43,892 nt of DNA from Opitutaceae bacterium (lineage in GTDB: Bacteria; Verrucomicrobiota; Verrucomicrobiia; Opitutales; Opitutaceae), in contig NZNM01000074.1 in the NCBI GenBank assembly GCA_002694885.1, positions 1-43,892 on the forward strand. The letters are read 5' to 3'. The position numbers were made by a program, and so were the translations under genes. This document shows positions 36,442 to 43,892 of this stretch, piece after piece. The notes beneath the pieces are model-generated. The model made no database searches. It was not told the origin of the DNA and worked only from the letters and a program-made list of their open reading frames with translations. The stretch's first letter is position 1, and every line of letters starts with the position of its first letter.

Positions 36442-36486
36442 AATACCCGGCTTGAAGAGAGCGGGGGATATCCTACAACTAGCCCA

Positions 36487-37827
36487 ATGCAGGAACGGGA
36501 CAAAGAAGACGCAACCCAAGAGAACGCCCTAGCCAAGCGTATCGAACGGTTGCGGGAGCAGCATCCCAGCGATGTCGCCGAGGAAATAGAGGACCTGGGC
36601 CTAGACGAAGTCCGCGAAATCCTTCGCAATCTCGAGCACGACGTTGCGGCCGACATCATTCCTGAGCTCCCACAGGAATTGCAAACGGCACTCATGGAGA
36701 ACATGCGGGTCGAGCGTGTGAGCGAGATCATCCCTGAGATGTATTCGGACGAAGCCGCCGATGCTCTAGGAGATGTTTCCCCGGAACGGTTGCAAACCAT
36801 CATGGAGCAGCTTCCAGACGAGGAAGTGGAAGAGATCTCGGACCTGATGGAATATCCCGAAGATTCCGCGGGCGGGATCATGCAGAAAGAGGTCCACGCG
36901 ATTACGGATACCCTCACGCTCGCTGAAGCCCGCGAATCGATTCGACGGGCCGAGGACCAAGAAGACATCAGCGCTATCTATATTTATGTTGTCGACGATG
37001 AAGGACGCTTGAAAGGCGTGCTTCGTCTGCGCGACCTGCTTTTTCGAGACCTGAGGCTCCTTGTCCGTGATGTGATGATCACGAAAGTTAGATCCATCCG
37101 AGCCGTAGCCGACCAGGAGGAAATCGCTAATTTGTTTCAAAAGTACAATTACAGTTCGCTACCCGTCCTCGATGATTTCGGCAAACTCGTTGGGCGTATC
37201 ACATCAGACGATGTTCTCGACGTCATCCAGGAAGAGGCAACCGAGGACATGCATCGGATGGTGGGGATTTCTGGCGAAGAAACGGTCTTTACTCCTTGGC
37301 CAAGATCCGTTCGCAATCGCCTTCCTTGGCTATGTATCAATCTAGGCACTGGTTTCTGTATCGCCTGGGTGATTTCGATGTTCGAACCAGCGATCGAAGA
37401 ATACGCTATACTCGCATTCTTTCTCCCAATTGTCGGGCTCATCGGAGGAAATGCAGGCAATCAGACCTTAACCATCGTCGTTCGCTCGCTCGCTCTTGGA
37501 GAAATCGAAGATCGCGAGTGGCGGAGGATGCTGATCAAGGAATTCTTTACGGGCTGTACAACGGGCTGCGCCGTAGGCTGTTTGGCAGGGCTGGTATCCT
37601 GGATTTGGATAGGCAAGCCCATCCTCGGGGTTGTTGTCGCCCTCGCTATGCTTCTCAACATGATCGCCGCGGCCGCAGCTGGCGTCCTAGTCCCTATAAG
37701 CCTGCGAGCTTTGAAGATCGATCCTGCACTTGCTTCCTCAATCATGGTCACTACAACCACCGACATCATTGGCTTTTTCCTCTTTCTAAGCTTGGCCACC
37801 CTTGCGATCAGCGCATTCAATTTATAA
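36487..37827 (+). CDS. mgtE: Magnesium transporter MgtE
   Basis: A 446-residue protein. The N-terminal MgtE_N repeat domain (HPSDVAEEIEDLGLDEVR, acidic sensors) is followed by two CBS domains (from about 140: GGIMQKEVHAITDTLTLAEA, and from about 200: VRDVMITKVRSIRAVADQEE). Five transmembrane helices follow, with the selectivity segment LIGGNAGNQTLTIVVRSLAL. Mg2+ binding between N and CBS domains gates the channel. Normal length. No M-box riboswitch was seen upstream. A short inverted repeat lies at 36420-36441. Confidence 0.97.
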   Translation: MQERDKEDATQENALAKRIERLREQHPSDVAEEIEDLGLDEVREILRNLEHDVAADIIPELPQELQTALMENMRVERVSEIIPEMYSDEAADALGDVSPERLQTIMEQLPDEEVEEISDLMEYPEDSAGGIMQKEVHAITDTLTLAEARESIRRAEDQEDISAIYIYVVDDEGRLKGVLRLRDLLFRDLRLLVRDVMITKVRSIRAVADQEEIANLFQKYNYSSLPVLDDFGKLVGRITSDDVLDVIQEEATEDMHRMVGISGEETVFTPWPRSVRNRLPWLCINLGTGFCIAWVISMFEPAIEEYAILAFFLPIVGLIGGNAGNQTLTIVVRSLALGEIEDREWRRMLIKEFFTGCTTGCAVGCLAGLVSWIWIGKPILGVVVALAMLLNMIAAAAAGVLVPISLRALKIDPALASSIMVTTTTDIIGFFLFLSLATLAISAFNL

Positions 37828-37993
37828 CAACTCCCGTAAGAATCAAATCCACAACGAAACGCCTCTTCTGACTTGCCGCAATCTACTGAACGCAATCCAA
37901 CCTGCATTCTTCCTTAAGCCAGCCCAATACTGAGAACAGCTGGCCGTTCTTGACGCGGGGCGAATGAAGACGTTCTGTAATCCCTTAATCAAT

Positions 37994-38512
37994 ATGCCGC
38001 CACCCATTCCCAAAGACCGTCTCGATAAGCTCCTAGAAGAGTCGCTATTCAAAGTATTGAATACAATGGCTCGGGTGAAATGCGAATTGCAGAGTATCGA
38101 ATCCTAAAGCGGAAAACCAGCGCAGAGCCCCGAAATCGACAACGCTGACAATCCAGACTCAGGCCTGTTTGCCGCTTCTGTAGGATTCGCCGGCGAGCTC
38201 AATGGAGTATGCTATCTTTTCATAAGCGATCAGTTCGCCTACTACATTTCCAACAGAATTATCGATACGCCGATCGATAAGCCGGACATCGATTCCGTTC
38301 GCGACGTTTGCGGGGAGCTCGCCAACATGTTCGCGGGCACCTTCAAAAATGCCTTGGCCGATATGGGCCTGCCTTCGACGCTAACGATTCCGACGGTTAT
38401 TCAGGGAAAACGAATGGCAATAAGTACAGCTAGCACATCTCTGCAAACCCGCTACGCATTTGAGGTAGACAGTCATTCCATCTACGCTGATCTGCTGTTG
38501 GCGGAGAACTAG
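37994..38512 (+). pseudogene. CheX-like chemotaxis phosphatase gene with an in-frame stop
   Basis: A single reading frame runs from ATG 37994 to TAG 38510, broken only by a TAA at 38105-38107. Before it: 37 residues, MPPPIPKDRLDKLLEESLFK then VLNTMARVKCE. After it: GLFAASVGFAGELNGVCYLF and CGELANMFAGTFKNALADMG, the CheX/CheC-like core (E...N motif) ending in ADLLLAEN. CheX-type proteins dephosphorylate CheY. The region after the stop has no obvious start. Either a nonsense mutation or a sequencing error is likely. The downstream part from 38327 alone is too short to fold as CheX. Confidence 0.8.
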
Positions 38513-38516
38513 GCGA

Positions 38517-39179
38517 CTAAGGCTCGGCCGTTCGTCGCGAAAAGCGATAGACGCAGCGACGCGAGCCTTCAAGAATGTGCTCCACACGTTCAACCTCGAT
38601 ACTTTCGTCAATACACAGACGAAACACCACGAGTTCTATCGAGCAAAGCTTGGAACAACGCTCAGCAGCAGAACAAATCGGGCAATGGTTTTCGATCAGA
38701 AAACAAGATCCATCGGGCTCTGCTCGCGCCTCCGCCATATAACCTTCTTGATCGCGAATCGCAGCCAGAGCCTCAACCTGCCTTGCCAACGGAAGCGAGC
38801 GATCAATCCGCTCGCGGTACGATTCCACCTGACTATCGCCCCGTCTTCTTAAGAGCGCATTGAAGCCTTTCGAACCGAGCGCCCCTTCCATCTCATCGAG
38901 AAGATCCACTACCAATTCTCGATGTCTATCAGCAAAGTGGCTGTTGGCCCGATCGGTCAGCGCCCAACGCTTCATTGGACGACCTTTGCCTACTCTAACA
39001 TCCGTAGAAGAAACGTCCCCTGTAGATTCCAGCTCGCGCAAGTGCTGACGAACAGCCATCGCAGACACGCCAAGCTCCTCAGCGAGCATCGCGCTCGAAA
39101 GATCGCCTTTCATTTTGAGCAAGCCCAATATCTTGCTCCGCGTTTCTTGATGGGCCCCCTTGTACTTTCCGTCCTTCAC
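38517..39179 (-). CDS. Helix-turn-helix regulator with C-terminal cysteine cluster (SufR-like)
   Basis: 220 residues with the GTG at 39179. The winged HTH is at about 10-80 (ETRSKILGLLKMKGDLSSAM, LGVSAMAVRQHLRELE), then a long helical part. The cysteine cluster HCPICSAAERCSKLC (Cys166, 169, 175, 179) is in the position used for an Fe-S cluster in SufR-like ArsR-family repressors. It may sense iron-sulfur or redox state. No suf or isc genes are in the window, and its targets are unknown. The frame continues upstream to a TTG at 39371 that adds 64 residues of weaker coding character. Confidence 0.85.
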   Translation of the reverse strand: MKDGKYKGAHQETRSKILGLLKMKGDLSSAMLAEELGVSAMAVRQHLRELESTGDVSSTDVRVGKGRPMKRWALTDRANSHFADRHRELVVDLLDEMEGALGSKGFNALLRRRGDSQVESYRERIDRSLPLARQVEALAAIRDQEGYMAEARAEPDGSCFLIENHCPICSAAERCSKLCSIELVVFRLCIDESIEVERVEHILEGSRRCVYRFSRRTAEP

Positions 39180-39452
39180 GCTAATCGCCCCGAGCCTTAT
39201 CAGATAACGGATGTCATCGATTTCCAGAATGGAGAATTCGTATCGAGGCGGAGTTAAGAAAGAATTTTCTATCAAATTTAGTCCAGTTTTTTCACGGATC
39301 CACTCATGTCCCTGCGATATTTCAAGAAAGTCAGTCGAGCGGATCTCTTCCGCGAACACTACTTGCGGCAAAGCCCAACATCCCGACGGGTCAATTCCCG
39401 ATGGACACGCGTAATCGTCCCATGCTATCGTTAAATTTTCGTAAACGCAGCA

Positions 39453-39788
39453 ATGGATGATCTACTTATAGCGCGTATGGCAGATCGCTCGAAAGAGCGA
39501 TATTCCCGCAAGCGACGCCGCATGCAGGCCCCTTTGGGGATGAATTTGAGACGGGTCCTTGGGATCGGGTTAGGGGCCGTCGCCATTTCAAGATTTGGAG
39601 CCAATCCATTACTCGGCCTCGGAGTCGGCGTCGGATTTGGCATCGTCTTCGGAGGTATTTCCGGACGCTTTCTCAAACCGCGTCGAAGATACCAGAGGGT
39701 TGAAAAAGCTTACAGCTTTGAAGGCCTACCCTTCGAATCCGATTTGGATTTCGAAGAGGAAGCCCTAGAAGAGCCCGAAAAGGCGTGA
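39453..39788 (+). CDS. Small membrane protein of unknown function
   Basis: A 111-residue basic then acidic protein. A basic N-terminal part (KERYSRKRRR) leads into two glycine-rich hydrophobic segments, about 35-50 (VLGIGLGAVAISRF) and 55-70 (LLGLGVGVGFGIVFGGISG). An acidic C-terminus follows (DLDFEEEALEEPEK). The glycine zipper suggests tight helix packing in the membrane. No known family was recognised. An inner ATG at 39477 is also possible. It is convergent with the DJ-1 gene, ten bases away. Confidence 0.6.
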   Translation: MDDLLIARMADRSKERYSRKRRRMQAPLGMNLRRVLGIGLGAVAISRFGANPLLGLGVGVGFGIVFGGISGRFLKPRRRYQRVEKAYSFEGLPFESDLDFEEEALEEPEKA

Positions 39789-39798
39789 GACCCCCGAC

Positions 39799-40344
39799 CT
39801 ACAAGTGCTTGAAGATCAGGCGGTAGAAGTCTGGATGAGACAACCAGGTCTGAGCGGTGATAATCCTTCCATCAATCACAGCCTCATCTTTCGACCAAGA
39901 ACCTCCAGCAGCTTCTGCCTCAGGGCGACAATGCTCATAGCAAGTGATGCTCGAATCGTCTAGGAGTCCAGCGGTGGCGAGAATCTGGATTCCATGGCAA
40001 ATACTGTAGATCCACTTCTCCTTGGCATGGAATTCCCGAACGATCTCCAAAACTTTGGGATCGTTCCTGAGATATTCGGGCGCTCTTCCACCAATGAGCA
40101 TGACCGCAATGTAGTCGTCGACGACCACCTCATTGAAAGTAAGTTGAGAATCTGCCCCGTAACCTTGTCGCTCGACATAAGTATCCCAACCCGGCTCGAA
40201 ATCATGGAGGACCAAGTTCAAGACTCGCTTGCTCGGAGCCGCGATTTCAGGGATAATCCCCGCTTCTTCAAAGCGATGTTTCGCGTAAAGCGTTTCGTAG
40301 CTTTCTCCTCCATCACCGGTAATAATCAGGACTTTATCGCTCAT
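39799..40344 (-). CDS. DJ-1/PfpI family protein
   Basis: A 181-residue class-I glutamine-amidotransferase-like fold. The nucleophile elbow is IYSICHGIQILATAG (Cys116-His117), and the N-terminal LIITGDGGESYETLY has the acidic partner residue (Glu14). Members include proteases, glyoxalases/deglycases and chaperones. The exact activity is not decided by sequence. ATG start. Confidence 0.93.
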   Translation of the reverse strand: MSDKVLIITGDGGESYETLYAKHRFEEAGIIPEIAAPSKRVLNLVLHDFEPGWDTYVERQGYGADSQLTFNEVVVDDYIAVMLIGGRAPEYLRNDPKVLEIVREFHAKEKWIYSICHGIQILATAGLLDDSSITCYEHCRPEAEAAGGSWSKDEAVIDGRIITAQTWLSHPDFYRLIFKHL

Positions 40345-40525
40345 AGAAAATCTCGGTTCATACGTATTCGAGGGAGAAGGATCCTTGGGGATCTCGATCC
40401 TGCAGCAAGTTTAATGTGTCCGGGCCAGGGTTACGAATTCAGCCGATTCCCAAAAAACTGTTGAATCGGGCCCAGATGCCCTCTTCCCTCGCGTATAATC
40501 CCCGCTTCCTTCCTGAACACTCCGA

Positions 40526-40942
40526 ATGCTAGACAACCGAAGACTCGTATCCGAAGCTCTGCGATTCATCCTGGTAAGCGGGATCGCCTTCGTAATTGAT
40601 GCCCTCGTCTACGCCGGGCTGGTTTTCTTTTTCGAGATCGATGGATCTTGGTCCAAGCGTATCAGCTTCGCTTGCGTTTCTGTATGGGGATTTTTCGCGC
40701 ACAAGCATTTCACGTTTAGGCATCGGGAGTTTCGACTGAGCGAGCCGATTCGCTTCGGCCTCGTTTACCTTTCAGGCTGGGTGATCAATAGCTTTGTTTA
40801 CGACGCGACCATAAACTTGAACCATTCCGCTACACCTGCGTTCCTGGTAGCCACCTTTGCCTGGGCATGCTGGAACTTCGTAGGTCAAAAATGGTTCGTT
40901 TTCGTGGATTCGAATTCGAATGCCACAGGCAGAGCCAGCTGA
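40526..40942 (+). CDS. GtrA family membrane protein
   Basis: A 138-residue protein with four transmembrane helices: FILVSGIAFVIDALVYAGLV, ISFACVSVWGFFAHKHFTF, GLVYLSGWVINSFVYDA and AFLVATFAWACWNFVGQKWF. The NF...QKWFVF ending is the GtrA signature. Such proteins are associated with flipping of glycosylated lipid carriers in cell-wall or O-antigen modification. No glycosyltransferase partner is adjacent. ATG start, no clear Shine-Dalgarno. Confidence 0.9.
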   Translation: MLDNRRLVSEALRFILVSGIAFVIDALVYAGLVFFFEIDGSWSKRISFACVSVWGFFAHKHFTFRHREFRLSEPIRFGLVYLSGWVINSFVYDATINLNHSATPAFLVATFAWACWNFVGQKWFVFVDSNSNATGRAS

Positions 40943-40944
40943 GA

Positions 40945-40968
40945 GCTAGCGCGTAGTGCGCCTCTAGC
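40945..40968. repeat. Imperfect palindrome after the GtrA gene
   Basis: GCTAG and CTAGC arms with inner GCG/CGC, around TAGTG. It starts three bases after the GtrA stop and may work as a terminator-like hairpin. It is not of the GTAG-led type. Confidence 0.4.
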
Positions 40969-41207
40969 GTATCCAACCTATCCTGTGGACGCTCACTCTT
41001 TCGTATTGGAGGATACAGTTGGGCAAAATTCTGATGATTGCAGCTACCACGTTTCTAACGACAACCAAGGCAATCGACGTGAGAGACATCCAAACGCAAA
41101 TCCAACACTCCATCGCAATCTGCGCAGGTCTAACTCTGCTCGTAGTCAGCTTCCTTGCCCTTCCGTTTCTTGAATCGGCCCGCTTGGGCGCCGCCAGCGG
41201 GATCGGC
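40969..41207. other. Gap without a supported gene
   Basis: About 240 bases between the GtrA and Sel1 genes. Open frames exist on both strands but show no domain, signal or ribosome-binding site. Nothing else was recognised. Confidence 0.4.
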
Positions 41208-41555
41208 CTAGGCTGCCGAAACCTTGAACCACCGATTAGCTTGCCGAGCGCTTTCAATCACTCCAATCCCTTGAAGATATACGATTCCTAATGCGTATTG
41301 AGATTGAGCATGGCCCGCTACCGCCAGTTTCTTCAACAGACGCTGCCCCTGCCGTTGAGCGCTTTCACTCTCTAGATAGGGCAACCCGATCCCTTCTGAG
41401 TAGACTGCTTCCTGTTCAAACGGGTCTTCTTCTAATCGCTGGCTATCGGCAACAAGCGATGCGCTCAAAGCGAATGTAATCGCCACAACCACCACCCAAA
41501 TTGAAGCAAAGGCGGTCACAACACGGCAAATGCGTTGATCGAGTTGGCGTAGCAT
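41208..41555 (-). CDS. Membrane-anchored single Sel1-repeat protein
   Basis: A 115-residue protein: one helix near 10-33 (VVTAFASIWVVVVAITFALS) then a linker and one Sel1-like repeat (AQSQYALGIVYLQGIGVIES followed by ANRWFKVSA). Sel1 repeats usually come in several copies, so this is short. Codons past the stop look unrelated to a repeat, so it is probably complete. Function unknown. It follows the DUF1080 gene by 88 bases. Confidence 0.65.
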   Translation of the reverse strand: MLRQLDQRICRVVTAFASIWVVVVAITFALSASLVADSQRLEEDPFEQEAVYSEGIGLPYLESESAQRQGQRLLKKLAVAGHAQSQYALGIVYLQGIGVIESARQANRWFKVSAA

Positions 41556-41643
41556 GATAATCGGGATAACCTATCCAGCATTCGATCAGGTTCCCGAAAG
41601 GGCGGCAAGAACAGAAACCCAGCAGGGCGAGCAGGGTCGATAC

Positions 41644-42345
41644 CTACTGTACCAACGGAACGATCTCCGATGCCTTGATCGCTCCTGGCGGAAGTTCCAT
41701 AATCTTGATATTGCGAAAATGGATCTGCGCCCCTTCAGACTCTAGGCACAGGTAGCCTTTCTTTACCGATGATTCGCGCACTCCGTTGACGAACTTTCCG
41801 TTGATAGAGAGTTTTACTACTCCATCCACGCAGACGACCAAGTAGTGATTCCACTCACCTTTCCCCTTGCACCGGTACTCGATTGAAGAGCTTCGCTTCC
41901 CCCTCGGATAATCGGGAATCGTCGTGACCGTACCCGCTCCAAATAGCTCGCCACTAACGTACTCCCGAACACGATTATGGATTTTCGGGTAGTCATTCTC
42001 CAGCATTTGCACTTCGACTCCGCTGGGTAGACGATTCTCGCGTACGACCTCCCCTTCGCTCCAAACGAATACGCCAGAGTTTCCGCCTGACTCGAGGTGC
42101 ATCCACTCGATCGAAAGGATGAAATTCTCATACTGTTTCTCTGAGCGCATGACCCCAATGGGTGTGCCACTGCATACCAACACCCCATCTTTGACGGACC
42201 ATGTGTCTGGGCTTGTATTCACATCCACCCAACCATCGAGCGTTTCTCCATCAAACAAAGATTTAAACTCCGGCGTTTCGATCGCGACGGATACATAGGG
42301 AAAGGCCATCCATCCGATTGTCGTTATCCATTTGATGAGCTTCAT
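41644..42345 (-). CDS. Secreted 3-keto-disaccharide hydrolase (DUF1080)
   Basis: About 233 residues from ATG 42345, which is preceded by AAGGA at good spacing and gives a Sec signal ([20 protein letters not shown], cut near AIE). The DUF1080 jelly-roll shows [69 protein letters not shown] and [12 protein letters not shown]. Characterised members cleave 3-ketoglycosides formed by glycoside 3-dehydrogenases. Same-strand with the PHP hydrolase upstream (27-base gap). Confidence 0.9.
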   Translation of the reverse strand: MKLIKWITTIGWMAFPYVSVAIETPEFKSLFDGETLDGWVDVNTSPDTWSVKDGVLVCSGTPIGVMRSEKQYENFILSIEWMHLESGGNSGVFVWSEGEVVRENRLPSGVEVQMLENDYPKIHNRVREYVSGELFGAGTVTTIPDYPRGKRSSSIEYRCKGKGEWNHYLVVCVDGVVKLSINGKFVNGVRESSVKKGYLCLESEGAQIHFRNIKIMELPPGAIKASEIVPLVQ

Positions 42346-42372
42346 ATTCGATTCCTTTCGTATCCTGGGCAA

Positions 42373-43680
42373 TCAATCGCGCCATCCGACGGGCTGCGTC
42401 CACGCCTTTTGTTCAAGATCGCTGTATTCATCGTATTTAAAGTATGGAGGAGCATCGCTATGAATAACTGCCCGGACATATAGCTCGTCCCCACTAAGCT
42501 GGTACGCAGCCTTCAAGCCCTCTGTTTCATGGAAAGTCATGCCAATTCCGGCATCAGGATAATGACCGGTTACCGGATGGGCCAAACCTTTATTGTCGAT
42601 AACGTCATCAACAGGTTCGAACTCCAGGGACGCATTTTTAAGCGATCCCTTAAACTCTATTCGATAGTTCACTCCAGCTTGTTCCTCAACTTCCACCGTC
42701 AACCTACGATTCCTCTCATCGAAAACCAACTTACTCAAAATCACCCCGGTAGTCGCATAGAACTGCCCTTCCTGCATTGCCGCGGTAATCGCATTAGCAG
42801 TCAACTCGCTGGCTTGGACCATAACCCAGGAAGTGCCGGGAGCATTCATGACGTAATCGCCAATGTGATAATCATGAGTATCGTCAGTAGCCGTTCCATA
42901 GATCGGCGGAAGCCCTTCACGCTCCAAACGGATGGTATTGGCGATATCCCAAATACGCTCCACCGAGGGCCGGCGCCCATCGCCGAGATTGAAACAGTTT
43001 GAGCTGGAATTCATGATCTCAACGCCTTCAAGGCCACGAGCAGCCGCTAGTTGCTCTCCAGTTATGGCGAATTTGAAATTCGGGTGATTGGCTTGCCAGA
43101 AAACTGGATTGCCGGTTTTGTGTTCATGTCGATGAACGAGTGATTCATGAAGCGCCAACTCCTCCTGAACCGTGCGATCGCTATTCTTCTCAACTTCTAA
43201 CAAAGCGCTTATGTTCATTGGATTCGTATGAACCGAATATCCGCTCGGATCGGTAGTCATTTCCAGTCCTTCGATCATGATGAACTTGCCGGGCTCTTCG
43301 AGGAGCTCGCGGACCTCATCCAGCTCCATAAGACGCACCTGCTTTTTCCCGTCTATCAATCTCGTCTCTACGTGGCCTTTCCCCCAGCGTTTCTCAGCCT
43401 TTGCTAGCACCGGCAAGGCTTGGTCCGCCCGTAAAGTCTTCCACTTCTCTCCTCTCGACAGAATGTTATGATCGGAAAGCACGAGAAAGTGATAGCCGTG
43501 GCTTTTATACCAATCCGCGGCGGACTCCGGAAGATCGTCGCCATCGGACCACAATGTATGGGTATGGGTATTTCCCCTGAACCATTGAAGGTCGTCACGC
43601 TCGCTAGAAAAACAGGTCGCGGAGAAAAACAAGCAGGAAACTGCGAGAAGGCAGAAAGTCTTCAATCGCGCATTCATCAT
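42373..43680 (-). CDS. Secreted CehA/McbA-type PHP-domain metallohydrolase
   Basis: About 435 residues from the ATG at 43680. The signal peptide LKTFCLLAVSCLFFSATCFS is followed by a PHP domain whose metal motif is RGNTHTHTLWSDGDD. Later metal-binding parts are LVLSDHNILS, FWQANHPNFK, EIMNSSSN and TATDDTHDYH. The C-terminal part is a beta domain. PHP enzymes hydrolyse phosphoesters or carbamates. The natural substrate here is unknown, perhaps a sugar-linked ester. The start overlaps the previous stop by one base (TGATG). A second ATG follows in frame. Confidence 0.88.
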   Translation of the reverse strand: MMNARLKTFCLLAVSCLFFSATCFSSERDDLQWFRGNTHTHTLWSDGDDLPESAADWYKSHGYHFLVLSDHNILSRGEKWKTLRADQALPVLAKAEKRWGKGHVETRLIDGKKQVRLMELDEVRELLEEPGKFIMIEGLEMTTDPSGYSVHTNPMNISALLEVEKNSDRTVQEELALHESLVHRHEHKTGNPVFWQANHPNFKFAITGEQLAAARGLEGVEIMNSSSNCFNLGDGRRPSVERIWDIANTIRLEREGLPPIYGTATDDTHDYHIGDYVMNAPGTSWVMVQASELTANAITAAMQEGQFYATTGVILSKLVFDERNRRLTVEVEEQAGVNYRIEFKGSLKNASLEFEPVDDVIDNKGLAHPVTGHYPDAGIGMTFHETEGLKAAYQLSGDELYVRAVIHSDAPPYFKYDEYSDLEQKAWTQPVGWRD

Positions 43681-43892
43681 CAGGGCACTTTCCGATTCGT
43701 GCCTTCGAGTTGGTTCAATGCTCGATTCAATACTCTCACCACGTATTTTCCATTCGCATACAAATCCGTTCTCGGTTCCAAAGCTGCATGCATCTCCGAC
43801 AACACCGGCCCAGCCATCTCGTCGATCTCGTCGAGAACGATGGCTGCCTGCAAGCGTTCCCACTGTTCTCCTTCGTCCAGTTCCTTCGTTAA
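43680..43892 (-). CDS. Partial protein C-terminus, probably a sulfatase with HEAT-like end
   Basis: Only the last 70 residues are in the window, entering at the right edge on the minus strand and ending in a TGA at 43680-43682. The sequence (QWERLQAAIVLDEIDEMAGP, LSEMHAALEP, YVVRVLNRALNQLEG) resembles a HEAT-type helical tail seen at the end of many Verrucomicrobiota sulfatases. The family of the full protein is inferred. Its stop overlaps the PHP gene start, making a sulfatase-PHP-DUF1080 operon. Confidence 0.6.
   Translation of the reverse strand, partial: LTKELDEGEQWERLQAAIVLDEIDEMAGPVLSEMHAALEPRTDLYANGKYVVRVLNRALNQLEGTNRKVP

Noticed and set aside
36348-36968. Continuous minus-strand open frame extending the YheT protein through mgtE
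   Set aside because: The extra N-terminal part is Ser/Arg-rich antisense of the clearly real mgtE gene and has no domain. YheT homology begins at the GTG at 36347.
39180-39371. 64-codon N-terminal extension of the SufR-like regulator as certain coding
   Set aside because: It lacks ATG, begins at TTG and looks unlike the HTH family start. Left as a possibility only.
40964-41291. Small coding frames on both strands between GtrA and Sel1 genes
   Set aside because: No domain, signal, ribosome site or codon pattern that favours either strand; not reported as genes.
43681-43863. N-terminal extension of the PHP metallohydrolase
   Set aside because: The upstream codons overlap a better frame encoding the end of the previous gene, and the ATG at 43680 gives a normal signal peptide.

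Overview
The window looks like chromosomal DNA of a heterotrophic Verrucomicrobiota bacterium, most likely of the class Opitutae. This is inferred from gene content: a GMC oxidoreductase paired with a gluconate-dehydrogenase subunit-3 protein, 3-keto-disaccharide hydrolase (DUF1080) proteins, secreted sugar-isomerase-like proteins, a sulfatase tail with a HEAT-like end, and a riboflavin/nusB/ftsY housekeeping block. No rRNA, tRNA, CRISPR array, prophage or intact insertion sequence was seen. It reads as ordinary chromosome peppered with short palindromic repeats.

Layout. 0.1-2.6 kb: GMC dehydrogenase and Tat-exported subunit 3. 2.8-5.1 kb: HExxH protein, cupin, EamA exporter. 5.4-8.3 kb: Tat-exported sugar isomerase-like protein, SDR and secreted lectin-fold protein. 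8.4-12.5 kb: a tight plus-strand operon (isomerase, Nramp-like transporter, Gfo/Idh/MocA oxidoreductase, HAD phosphatase). 12.6-15.4 kb: minus-strand cysE, aroC and a degenerate NTPase-like gene. 15.7-16.7 kb: broken DUF481 outer-membrane gene. 16.9-20.05 kb: minus-strand ribB(X), ribH, nusB, ftsY. 20.4-22.4 kb: NatAB-like ABC pair. 22.5-28.7 kb: Yej/Opp-type peptide ABC importer. 28.9-34.3 kb: methyltransferase, MscS channel, two Hsp20 chaperones, PatB-type C-S lyase, membrane-anchored unknown. 34.4-37.8 kb: SRAP protein, YheT hydrolase, MgtE. 38.0-43.9 kb: CheX-like gene with an internal stop, SufR-like regulator, small membrane protein, DJ-1/PfpI protein, GtrA protein, single-repeat Sel1 protein, then an operon of DUF1080 hydrolase, PHP metallohydrolase and the end of a probable sulfatase.

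Working together (inference). GMC plus subunit-3 protein, DUF1080 proteins, isomerase-like TIM barrels, SDR and Gfo/Idh/MocA enzymes are the families used when bacteria oxidise glycosides at C3 and cleave the 3-keto product. Several islands here may serve this kind of carbohydrate catabolism. The central operon carries an Nramp-fold transporter that lacks the usual metal-binding residues, so its substrate is open.

The most distinctive non-coding signal is a set of at least seven sequence families of short palindromes. Nearly all begin with GTAG, often occur in inverted pairs, and lie just after genes. This is the format of REP/BIME elements mobilised by Y1 (RAYT) transposases. At three genes the stop codon lies inside the GTAG (or GTAA) of the repeat. 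Two genes (DUF481 and CheX-like) are interrupted by single-site lesions that need checking against read errors.
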